Source of the DNA: Przewalskia tangutica
Lineage: Eukaryota > Streptophyta > Magnoliopsida > Solanales > Solanaceae
Length of the DNA: 64,000 nucleotides
NCBI GenBank assembly: GCA_029844215.1
Contig: JAQGDG010000048.1
Coordinates: forward strand, 806,001 to 870,000
Direction of reading: 5' to 3'
Shown here: positions 54,117-64,000 of the stretch, one piece after another
How positions within the stretch are numbered: the stretch's first letter is position 1
Layout of the letters: the number at the start of each line of letters is the position of its first letter
Position numbers and translations under genes: made by a program
Notes under the pieces: generated by a model
Databases searched by the model: none
Told to the model about the DNA's origin: nothing
Seen by the model: only the letters and a program-made list of their open reading frames with translations

Positions 54117-54212
54117 ACAACAAGCATAGGCAAGTTTCACAACAACAAGCATAGGCAAGTTTCACAACAACAAGCATAGGCAAGTTTCACAACCACAAGC
54201 ATAGGCAAGTTT
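54117..54212 (-). repeat. Four-copy 25-bp tandem repeat in G LTR1
   Basis: Units of AACAACAAGCATAGGCAAGT plus TTCAC without spacers; the last unit reads AACCACAAG. The LTR2 copy is at 59866-59960. Confidence 0.88.
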
Positions 54213-56734
54213 ATACACAACTCGAAGTACTTTCATTTTATGCCCAAGTCCGGGTTTTAACCCTAAAGTACTACGTACGTTAAATTCCTTTTAAAGATCC
54301 ATTCCCTTCTATAAAAGTCACCCGATATCCGTAGTATAAAATAGAGTGACTTATATCTTTTAAATAGACCAAAACAACTTCCATACTTTCCTTTTAAAAC
54401 CAAATTAAGGCAACACTATGCCTTCTTTTTAGACCAAAACACTTCTCTTTTTAAAGTCACGTTACCACATTAAAACCAATGATAAAACCCTCCTTTTGTT
54501 TTCATAAAGTCGTTATAACTATCTTCCTATAAAGCTGTTATAATACTTTATGTTTTAAACCAATTTAAGACAACACAATGCCTTTCTTTTCCCTAAAGTT
54601 CCAGTTTGCCTAATTTCAATTACGCAAGTCTCTTTTTAGAAAAGTTTCATAGTTCAATGTATTAATCTCTTTTTAAAACAATTGAGTAACATATGCCATA
54701 GACGAGTAGGTTATTCTTGTTCATAATAAATCTTATTAAGCAGCCATGATCTAGGAAATGTAATATCATTTTGTCTCATCTTAGCTTCTATGCAGATGGA
54801 GGTTTCTACTGGTTTTAATAATACTTCATTATTCAATACATTTCCTTTATTAGCGCTGCAGGATTGTCGATACTCATTATCATGTCCGACATCAGTAAAA
54901 CATTATTCTTTAGAAACCAAGTACTCATTACTCACGAATGAGGTTTCATACATCTTACAACTTTCAAATCAATTTAATTAAGTTAAGTCTCTTATCTTAT
55001 AAGATCAAGTAGTCATTCTTTTTATCTCTTTTAGACGTTATACCTAACTTCCCATAAAGCTAGTATAACTCTTAAGTTCTCAAAACCAAGTATTACTCTT
55101 CTTAAAAAAAAAAGGTTTCTTAAGGAAAGACTTCAAGTTCTTTATTATTACACATCAAGTCGCTTATAAGTCAAATCGCTTACCTTTTAACAATCACAAA
55201 GCACTTTTATATACATAAAGTCATATAACCAACTTCCCATAAAGCCGTTATAACCCTTTATGTTTTAAACCAATCAAATACATTTAACACACGTACGCTC
55301 ACCGCATTACATAGTTATACACATATCATGCTAGAAAGATAGGAAGAGGTTCACATACCTCGCGACGATTATCGACTAATAGCAAAACGCCCAAGTACCT
55401 CAAACCGCTTGGCCACACCTTGCCAAGCAGATCACGCCACACGTAGTACTTCAACCTATAGAGGCCACAAGGCGCCTATTAACATCTTAGATCTCAATGT
55501 AGAATATTCTACGTAAAATTCGCAAAGACTCTCCCGCAACAACGTAAATCTCATCTCTATCGAGGCCGCCACTAAGCCAACCGCGGGGTTAACACGTTTA
55601 ACCGGACGTACAATTCTACTACACGTAAATGCTACACAAGTTCATCAGAATACGCCCTACGTAATTACGATTCGCTCTTCTTTAAATTCAGCTTAAGTCG
55701 CAAGACATTGCCGTAAGTATTATTCAGGCTTAAGTCAAAAGACATTGCCGCTCAACTATGTTCACTTCTATATATAGTATACTTTAACCATATATTCCTA
55801 CAACATGTAATTCCCAATTACAAATGTAAGGTCAAGAGTGTTTACCTCGATAAGCCCAAAATTATCCAAGTTATATGTCGATCCCGAACAACGCTTAGCT
55901 CCTACTCCGGCGCCCAATCCGCCTCCAACAACCCTTAGAAGTTCTTCGCAACTACTACTTAAACACTTCAACCGACTATGAAGGTTTTCCTTAGGGTTTC
56001 GTTTTGTGACTGAGGGAAGTATAATAGTATTTTCTGGGCTTTTGTATGTTGTAACCTGGGAATACTACAAGGTATTTGGGCCAAGGTATTTGGGCATTAT
56101 AACAATACTAGAGAGTATTTCTATACCACAACAAGGGTATTATACGAAACAACTAGGCAGTGGGGTACCCCACGGCTAGCACCACAAGGAGTGGGGATAC
56201 TTTGGCTAGGCTAGTGAGGGGCCTCTACCAACCACTTAGGCAAGAGGGGGAGAGGGTGTTGGACGAAAGCTCATGGAGAGGAGGATTTTTCAAGACTTAG
56301 AACAATTTAGGATGAAGAAGTTCATCAACTTAGAGGGGTATTTATAGGTCAAGCCATGGCCAACCAATGGCCAAGATCACTCCAAGTGTAAGTCAAGTGT
56401 AGGGCTAGATTTCAACCATGTGTACCTTATCCATCTACCACACAACTTGCACAAAATATCCTACCTACTACACAAGACCCAATCGTCCAATATTGCCGCC
56501 CGTTTTCCAATGCGTAGGGTGACACATGTCACCCTCCCGTTGGTCCAAAATGTTTCGCCTCTAAAAATCCGCAAAATTATTATTGACATAGCCGGAATTT
56601 TCCTACGAAAGTCGTGGAAACGCTTTCACGAAAAACGACTTTTTGGTAGTTATGCACAAATTCAACCTATGCCTACTTTAAGGCTCAAATTGTATACGCA
56701 CGCCTCACGCATATACTCGAAATACGGTATAACA

Positions 56735-56768
56735 TTCTCCCTCCTTAGAAACATTCGTCCCGAATGTT
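56735..56768 (-). other. Polypurine tract and dyad of G copy 1
   Basis: Minus strand: AACATTCG, GGA, CGAATGTT (56768-56750), then CTAAGGAGGGAGAA next to LTR1. Confidence 0.85.
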
Positions 56769-57485
56769 CCTTCTCAAGACGGATAACGATGAAGTTCTTC
56801 TAACAAGTTGCCAACGCCACACCTGGCTACGAAATATCACACGTTCTCTTCCTTCCTTACTCGCCGTGCCCTTCTCTGACACTTGAACTCCTCTAGTATA
56901 CGCATCACACTTCACCATCGCTTTCCCAAAACTTTGAGTCACCACCTCCAAACTTGGTCATCTTACTAGCTTCAATCTCCTTAAGGCCATTCCCGCCTTC
57001 ACGATCCGCTCGTCGAACATATCCACGAACTCATACGATGGTTATCTAATCACGGGCCTAGCACCTCGTGACCCTACCACCGCGACCACCCAGAGCTGAC
57101 CCCACTTTGAAACCGCCGCGGTTGGCCCTCAACATGGCCCCAACCCGACCCACTTACGCATCACGCCTGTTCCCGATCCGAACAATCTTACTTCTACAGT
57201 CATGAAAGCTACCACTTCCATTTTTACACTACCCAAGGAAATTTCCCACAATTACTCTACGATGATTATACATTCGACAAAGATCACCCGCAAGATCTTG
57301 TACTCAAGACGGCCTTACATCTAAGGTCTCAATCAGAATATTCTAAGGTTCATCCTTTCACCCCTGTGCTTACCCTTTTCACTAACTGTGTTTCTAAATC
57401 ACATTTTAGCACAAAGCTATCCGAACATAACACTTAACACATTATCATAGCATCGATACATACAAGTCTCTGTAGGTTAAGGATA
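56769..57485 (-). other. Post-gag module of G copy 1
   Basis: No pol motif in any frame. It aligns by eye with E (48395-49300), including the stretch with GGGCCTAGCACCTCGTGACC near 57053-57072. The gag/module junction reads CAG|TATATCC (57489/57486), one G short of the CAG|GTATATCC in E and G2. Confidence 0.6.
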
Positions 57486-58632
57486 TACTGAAAGTAGGCG
57501 GTTCAAGGACCGCTAAAATCGGAACTTCCACCGCGACTTACCGTGGCCCGCCGGTATGAACATCCCGCCTAGCTGGAAGGTGAAGAACCCGCAATCGATC
57601 TCGTAGTTCAGGTTATCCTACCAGCCATACCGGCCTGGACAGCTCCTAAATGGCCTCGCCGCCGCATGTAAAACAAACTCCTGACTAGCACGACACTCCC
57701 ACCGCGAGTCTACCACGGCCACAACGAGGTAGGTGGCTTCACCGTTAACACCGTTTCTCCCAAAATCAACCTCGAGCCCCGACCGCTTCCCAAAACTCGA
57801 CGCTCAAGATTGTGAGACCACTCAGATCAAGCGAGGCGCATAACTAGTTCTGGCCTGAGGCGGCTCGCCAAAATCACCAAAGGACTCGCAGCTCGCCTTC
57901 TTCGCCGATTTCGTCATTCCCGATTTCTCCGCCTCACCTCCAAGTGCATAAGCTCAGATGCGGCAATGTCCATGCCCTACAAGAGCTACACCAACAACTC
58001 TCGCTAGGTAATCATCGAGCCTCAGAATATATCGGTGCACTCGATCCCCATACTAGCTACTAACGCGGGACGCACGCCAATGAGTCGAACTCACATTGTA
58101 CTCCCGAACCGCACGCCGCTTCGCCGCAACACCAAAAATCTGGCCCGAGCCCTCCTCATCCGCGAGGCATGAAATGTGCAAGAAATGCCTCGAGAACTCG
58201 CCCCAAACGGCCGGAAGTGCATGCTCTCCCGATAGCTCCCACGATCAAACGCCGATCATGGTATCACGCAATGACGCGAACCTGTGACCACCGATTCGGT
58301 CTCCGAGGCCTCGATCACTCACGATCCAGAATCGCCGGATGAACTCCTCGGATCATCCTCGTGCCTCACCCATAAAACTCGGGCGCTTACAACTCGTAAA
58401 ATCCCGTAGTCTCAAATCGCTCGCTGGGGTGAACTATGGGTGTTATCGACTGAATCGCAGATTCACTTATCTCAAGTTCTGCCACAACTCGCCATTAATC
58501 GCTATCTCTTGTAACCCATCTCTCCGCCTCACCGTAGGATCGAGGCTCGTATCGTGGTCTCTCAGAGATCGCTGCTTTACTCAGATCTCCTCTCGCCGCT
58601 TTGCCCTTCTCGCCCGGTTGCTCGCGAGGCAT
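57486..58632 (-). pseudogene. gag: gag of G copy 1, frameshifted
   Basis: It starts at the ATG at 58632-58630 (MPREQPGEKGKAARGD). Capsid remnants follow near 58300-58050, then nucleocapsid remnants near 57640-57760. Compared with E, many CAG/CTG positions read CG, and the frame changes repeatedly. The gag identity rests on similarity to E and on its place after the primer binding site. Confidence 0.7.
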
Positions 58633-58737
58633 AATCGTAAAAACGAGATACGCTGCAGGGTTCAACTTACAACACAATCTAAGGCACGATCTCGTAATGA
58701 GAAGAATGGAAACTAATCCTAAATGTCCTATAGCCTC

Positions 58738-58771
58738 GATTATAGATGTGGTGCACAACACACCGATAATC
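58738..58771 (-). other. Leader hairpin of G copy 1, palindromic loop
   Basis: On the minus strand the 13-bp stem GATTATCGGTGTG with CACATCTATAATC (one G-U pair, one mismatch) closes the loop TTGTGCAC. The hexamer GTGCAC is self-complementary. It lies about 45 nt after the primer binding site. Confidence 0.6.
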
Positions 58772-58814
58772 AAGACTCTACTAGACACGGTCAGACACTT
58801 TCCGAGGATTAATC

Positions 58815-58825
58815 GCTCGATACCA
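58815..58825 (-). other. Primer binding site of G copy 1
   Basis: Minus strand TGGTATCGAGC. It is one base short of TGGTATCAGAGC and fits a CAG-to-CG loss. It lies four bases inside LTR2. Confidence 0.8.
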
Positions 58826-58829
58826 CTTT

Positions 58830-61800
58830 TGTCACGACCAACCTGCCCGGATCGTGCCTTACCCCGGGCACCCTAGTGATACAACATCAGAGAAAATCAG
58901 CGGAAGTAAAACATGAACATAAAATGAGAGATATAATAAATAAACAGGCCAACCAAAACAGTTGCCTTTTTCATATATACATACAAACCCGAATAGCTTT
59001 AATCCTTTTTACAACACCGCCTACAACAAAGATTACAAACTCTAAGATTTACAATAACTATGACGGACAAGGCCCGCCATACCCCGAATGTACAAGAACC
59101 TACGACTCAGGGAACACATACCAAAAGATAAGCCTCAAGGAACGAGCTTCCCAATAAGCCAAAGGTGATCCTAAAAGCGGATCGATACCGATGTACTTCT
59201 ACCATGCAGATGAACGCAGCCCAAGGAGGTCGAGATAACAGTACCAAGTATGTGAAATCAGAAATACTGCAAATGAAATCATAATAGTCTATAAAAGCAG
59301 AGACAGTATGATAACCAAACTACAAGATACACACACATAATGCTTATATCAATTCGTGGTCTCACGCCCACAACATCAATCCCGCCCGCGAGTACCTTCC
59401 CACCGCACGGCAGCCATGATATGATAACAACAAGACAAAGAATCCAAATGGGAGCATACCCGCGCTACGATCGTGTCGTGATGTCCAAAGGGAACAAATA
59501 AGACAACATTCCAAATGGAAGATACCCGCGCGCCACGCATCGCGGTCGTGATGTCCAAAGGGAAACAATAAGACAGCATTCCAAATGGAAGCATACCCGT
59601 GCGCTACGCATCGTGTCAGCATGTCCAAAGGGAAACAATAAGACAACAAGGCGGTAATCAAAGTGGAAGCATACCCGTGCGCTACGCATCGTGTCAGTAT
59701 GTCCAAAGCGATTAACAAAAGTAACACTATCAACAGGAACGTACCCGTGGAATTTATCCGTCACTACCGGTCACGTCCAAGTAAGTTCTCAACAAGTCAA
59801 CCGACCCTCCATCGAGAGACGCGGTAGTATAGAAACATAATTCTTGCACAACAAAGGCTATCACAACAAGCATAGGCAAGTTTCACAACAACAAGCATAG
59901 GAAAGTTTCACAACAACAAGCATAGGCAAGTTTCACAACCACAAGCATAGGCAAGTTTATACACAACTCGAAGTACTTTCATTTTATGCCCAAGTCCGGG
60001 TTTTAACCCTAAAGTACTACGTACGTTAAATTCCTTTTAAAGATCCATTCCCTTCTATAAAAGTCACCCGACAATTCGTAGTATAAAATAGAGTGACTTA
60101 TATCTTTTAAGTAGACCAAAACAACTTCCATACTTTCCTTTTTAAAACCAAATTAAGGCAACACTATGCCTTCTTTTTAGACCAAAACACTTCTCTTTTT
60201 AAAGTCACGTTACCACTTTAAAACCAATGATAAAACCCTCCTTTTGTTTTCATAAAGTCGTTATAACTATCTTCCTATAAAGCTGTTATAATACTTTATG
60301 TTTTAAACCAATTTAAGACAACACAATGCCTTTCTTTTCCTAAAGTTCCAGCTTTGCCTAATTTCAATTACGCAAGTCTCTTTTAGAAAAGTTTCATAGT
60401 TCAATGTCTTAATCTCTTTTAAAACAATTGAGTAACATATGCCATAAAGTAGTAGTTATTCTTGTTCATAATAAATCTTATTAAGCAGCCATGATCTAGG
60501 AAATGTAATATCATTTTGTCTCATCTTAGCTTCTATGCAGATGGAGGTTTCTACTGGCTTTAATAATACTTCATTATTCAATACATTTCCCTTTATTAGA
60601 GCTGCAGTGGATTGTCGATACTCATTATCATTTCCGACATCAGTAAAACATTATTCTTTAGAAACCAAGTACTCATTACTCACGAATGAGGTTTCATACA
60701 TCTTACAAATTTCAAATCAATTTAATTAAGTTAAGTCTCTTATCTTATAAGATCAAGTAGCCATTCTTTTTATCTCTTTTAGACGTTATACCTAACTTCC
60801 CATAAAGCTAGTATAACTCTTAAGTTCTCAAACCAAGTATTACTCTTCTTAAAAAAAGGTTTCTTAAGGAAAGACTTCAAGTTCTTTATTATTACACATC
60901 AAGTCGCTTATAAGTCAAATCGCTTACCTTTTAACAATCACAAAGCACTTTCTTATATACATAAAGTCGTTATAACCAACTTCCCATAAAGCCGTTATAA
61001 CCCTTTATGTTTTAAACCAATCAAATACATTTAACACACGACGCTCACCGTACTACATAGTTATACACATATCATGCTAGAAAGATAGGAAGAGGTTCAC
61101 ATACCTCGCGACGATTATCGACTAATAGCAAAACGCCCAAGTACCTCAAACCGCTTACACACCTTAAGCCAAGCGTATCACGCCACACGTAGTACTTCAA
61201 CCCATAGAGGCCACAAGGCGCCTATTAACATCTTAGATCTCAATGTAGAATATTCTACGTAAAATTCAAAGACTCTCCCGCAACAACGTGAATCTCCTCT
61301 CTATCGAGGCCGCTACCAAGCCAACCGCGGGTTAACACGCCTAACCGATGTGTACAATCTACTACACGTAAATGCTACACAAGTCATCAGAATACAGCCC
61401 ACGTAATTACGCTCGCTTCTCTTCTTTAAATTCAGCTTAAGTCGCAAGACATTGTCGTAAGTATTATTCAGCTTAAGTCAAAAGACATTGCCGCACAACT
61501 ATGTTCACTTCTATATATAGTATACTTTAACCATATATTCCTACAACATGTAATTCCCAATTACAATGTAAGGTCAAGAGTGTTTACCTCGATAAGCCCA
61601 AAATTATCCAAGTTATACGTCGATCCCGAACAACGCTTAGCTCCTACTCCGGCGCCCAATCCGCTCCAAACAACCCTTAGAAGTTCTTCACAACTTCTAC
61701 TTAAACACTTCAACCGACTATGAAGGTTTTCCTTAGTGGTTTCGCTTGTGACCGAGGAAGTATAATAGTATTTTCTGGCTTTTGTAAGTGTAACTCGGGA

Positions 61801-62483
61801 ATACTACAAGGTATTTGGGCCAAGGTATTTGGGCATTATAACAATACTAGGAGAGTATTTCTATACCACAACAAGTGGGTATTATACGAAACAACTAGCA
61901 GTGTGGGGTACCCTACTACTAGCACCACAAGGAGGGGATACTTTCTGGCTAGTTGGGAGGGGGCCTCGGCCGAACCACTTAGGCAAGAGGGGGGGGAGAG
62001 GGTGTTGGACGAAAAGCTCAAGGGAGAGGGGAGGATTTTTCAAGACTTAGAACAATTTAGGATGAAGAAGTTCATCAACTTAGAGGGGTATTTATAGGTC
62101 AAGCCATGGCCAACCAATGGCCAAGATCACTCCAAGTGTAAGTCAAGTGTAGGGCTAGATTTCAACCATGTGTACCTTATCCATCTACCACACAACTTTC
62201 ACAAAATATACTACCTACTACACAAGACCCAATCGCCCAATATTGCCGCCCGTTTTTCCAATGCGAGGGTGACACATGTCACCCTCCCGCTGGTCCAAAA
62301 TGTTTCGCCTCTAAAAATCCGCAAAAATTATTATTGACATAGCCGAATTTTCCCTACGAAAGTCTGGAAACGCTTTCAAAAAAACGACTTTTGGTAGTTA
62401 TGCACAAATTCGAACCTATGCCTACTTTAAGGCTCAAATTGTATACGACGCCTCACGCATATACTGGAAATACTGGTATAACA
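58830..62483 (-). mobile_element. G LTR2 (shared by both copies)
   Basis: 3654 bp, minus-strand TGTTATACCAGTATTTCC to ...GTCGTGACA. It matches LTR1 along its length. The promoter dyad is at 62271-62280 and the TATA box at 62087-62098. It adjoins a primer binding site on its left and a polypurine tract on its right, which shows the tandem arrangement. Confidence 0.88.
59440..59712 (-). repeat. Four-copy ~70-bp tandem repeat in G LTR2
   Basis: Counterpart of 53690-53975. Here the unit end reads CATCGTGTCAGTATGTCC, clearer than TCGCGGTCGATGTCC in LTR1, and useful for judging CAG loss. Confidence 0.8.
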
Positions 62484-62515
62484 TTCTCCTCCTTAGAAAC
62501 ATTCGTCCGAATGTT
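62484..62515 (-). other. Polypurine tract and dyad of G copy 2
   Basis: Arms AACATTCG (62498-62505) and CGAATGTT (62508-62515) with a two-base centre, next to the tract CTAAGGAGGAGAA at the LTR2 edge. Confidence 0.8.
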
Positions 62516-63245
62516 CCTTCTCAAGACGGATAACGATGAAGTTCTTCTAACAAGTTGCCAACGCCACACCGCCACGAAATATCACACGCTCTCTTCCTTC
62601 CTTACTCGCCGTGTCTTCTGACACTTGAACTCCTCTAGTATACGCACCACACTTCAACATCGCTTTCCCAAAACTTTGGAGTCACCACCTCCAAACTTGG
62701 TCATCTTACTAGCTTCAATCTCCTTAAGGCCATTCCCGCCTTCACGATCCGCTCGGTTGAACATATCCACGAACTCATACGATGGTTATCTAATCGTGGG
62801 CCTAGCACCCTCGTGACCCTACCACCTGGCGGGACCACCCAGAGCTGACCCCACTTTGAAACCAGCCGGGTAGGCCCTCAAAATGGCCCCAACCCGACCA
62901 ACTTACGCATCACGCCTTGTTCCCGATCCGTAACAACCTTACCTCTACAGGTCATGAAAGCTACCACTTCCATTTTTACACTACCCAAGGAAATTTCCCC
63001 ACAATTACTCTACGTATGATTATACATTCTGTCAAAGATCACCCGCAAGATCTTGTACTCAAGACGTCCTTACATCTAAGGTCTCAATCAGAATATTCTA
63101 AGGTTCATCCTTTCACCCCTGTGCTTACCCTTTTTCACTAACCAGGTTTCTAAATCACATTTTAGCACAAAGCTATCCGAACATAACACTTAACACATTA
63201 TCATATCATCGATACATACAAGTCTCTAGAGGGTTAAGGATATAC
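62516..63245 (-). other. Post-gag module of G copy 2
   Basis: Near-identical to 56769-57485, and better preserved (for example CCACCTGGCGGGACCACC at 62822-62839, as in E). It begins at CAG|GTATATCC (63248/63245). No pol motif is present. Confidence 0.65.
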
Positions 63246-64000
63246 CTGAAAGTAGGCGGTTCGAAGGACCGCTAAAACTGGGAACTTCCACCGCGACTTC
63301 TACCGTGGCCCGCCGGCATGAACATCCCTAGCCATGAAGGTGAAGAACCCGCAATCGATCTCGTAGTCATGCTATCCTACCAGTACACTACCTGACAGTT
63401 TTCCCTAAATGGCCTCGTGCCGCATGTAAAACAAACTCCGACTAGCACGACACTCCCACTGTGGAGTCTACCACGGTCACAACGAGGTAGGGTGGCTTCA
63501 CCGTTAACACCTGCTCTCCCAAAATCTGAACCTCGAGCCTCGACCGCCTCCCGAAAACTCGACGCTCTGGAAGATTGTAGGACCACTCAGATTGGCGGAG
63601 GCGCATAACTAGTTCTGCCGAGGCGGTTCCGCTCGAAAATCACCAAAGGACCCTGCAGCTTCGCCTTTCTCGCTGACTTTGGTCATTCCGCGATTTCTCC
63701 GCTCACTCACTCCAAGTGCATAAGCTCAGATGTGGCATGTCCATGCCCCTACCAAGAGCTACACGAACAACTCTCGCTAGGTAATCATCGAGCCTCGTAA
63801 CATATCGGTGCACTCGATCCCCATACTAGCTACTAATGCGGGACGCACGCCAATGAGTCGAACTCACATTGTACTCCCGAACCGCACGCCTGCTCGCCGC
63901 AACACCAAAAATCTGCCCGAGCCTCCTCATCCGCGTGGAGGCAAGAAATGTGCAAGAAATGCCTCGAGAACTCGTCCCAAACGGCTGGAAGTGCATGCTC
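63246..64000 (-). pseudogene. gag: gag of G copy 2, C-terminal part, runs off window
   Basis: The minus-strand frame 63586-63377 contains CDRGRLHSGS and CFTCGTRPFRENC, a zinc knuckle whose His is missing after a short loss. Upstream sequence parallels E and G1 gag up to the window edge. Start, leader and 5' LTR are outside the window. Confidence 0.7.

Larger units (their letters stand above)
53110..56734 (-). mobile_element. G LTR1
   Basis: 3625 bp, minus-strand TGTTATACCGTATTTCG to ...GTCGTGACA. The promoter dyad GACACATGTC is at 56521-56530 and the TATA box GGTATTTATAGG at 56337-56348 (read on the plus strand). The AACTTCCCATAAAG twin MYB region recurs at about 54505-54550, 55033-55075 and 55215-55265. 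Confidence 0.88.
53110..64000 (-). mobile_element. Element G: tandem gag-only retrotransposon array, minus strand
   Basis: The order is LTR1 (53110-56734), internal 1 (56735-58829), LTR2 (58830-62483), internal 2 (62484 to the edge), all on the minus strand. Each internal region carries gag, the pol-less module, the dyad and polypurine tract. LTR2 serves both as 5' LTR of copy 1 and 3' LTR of copy 2. The two halves are near-identical. It is inserted in LTR F after CTGGT (53105-53109). Confidence 0.85.

Noticed and set aside
54117..54212. CRISPR-like short direct repeats (also 2362-2590 and 59866-59960)
   Set aside because: The 25-bp and ~47-bp units are directly adjacent without unique spacers, lie in plant LTRs and have no cas genes nearby.

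Overview
This window is plant nuclear DNA, from a genome rich in retrotransposons and most likely a eudicot. I see no host gene, no rRNA or tRNA gene and no CRISPR array. Almost every base belongs to long-LTR Ty3/gypsy retrotransposons. Four things show this: TG...CA-type termini (TGTTAYACCCC...GTCGTGACA), 5-bp target duplications, a tRNA-iMet-type primer binding site (TGGTATCAGAGC), and decayed gag, protease, RT, RNase H and integrase genes ending in a GPY/F module plus a chromodomain-like tail. LTRs of about 2.4-4 kb and that tail fit the Tekay/Del chromovirus lineage.

Layout, left half. Element B (+) runs from off-window to 37903 and sits inside the gag of an older element A. B's 5' LTR (end at 12052) was hit by a minus-strand element C (1-11625). 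C's LTR was hit by solo LTR S1 (2752-9486, TSD ACTTA), which was hit by solo LTR S2 (5251-8629). B's interior carries solo LTR L (13038-17052) and the nearly complete element D (17493-33432, TSD GTGTA). D carries a minus-strand solo LTR J (23152-29197, TSD CCAAT), and J contains a heavily deleted fragment K.

Layout, right half. Element A (37904-41830) holds the best-preserved pol. Its 3' LTR is interrupted by LTR H (41831), which is interrupted by LTR I (43848), then by minus-strand gag-only element E (45429), then by plus LTR F (50438), then by a minus-strand tandem gag-only array G (53110 to window end: LTR, internal, LTR, internal). The right ends of H, I, E, F and G are outside the window.

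How the parts relate. D and A show the autonomous plan. C (probably), E and G are gag-only: gag is followed by a shared ~0.8-0.9 kb module without pol, then the polypurine tract. Autonomous and gag-only elements share cis elements that a trans-mobilised partner would need: the primer binding site, a leader hairpin whose loop carries a palindromic hexamer in two of four copies, and a perfect 8-bp-arm dyad next to the polypurine tract. LTRs of diverged families also share a G-box-like palindrome upstream of the TATA box, a 25-bp-spaced pair of MYB-like motifs and two splice-donor-like sites.

No reading frame here is intact. Damage is concentrated at CAG/CTG triplets, both as CAG-to-TAG changes and as collapse of CAG/CTG to CG. 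The first suggests decay of methylated cytosine at CHG sites. The second may partly be a base-calling artefact of methylated DNA, so exact lengths and frameshift positions should be read with caution.
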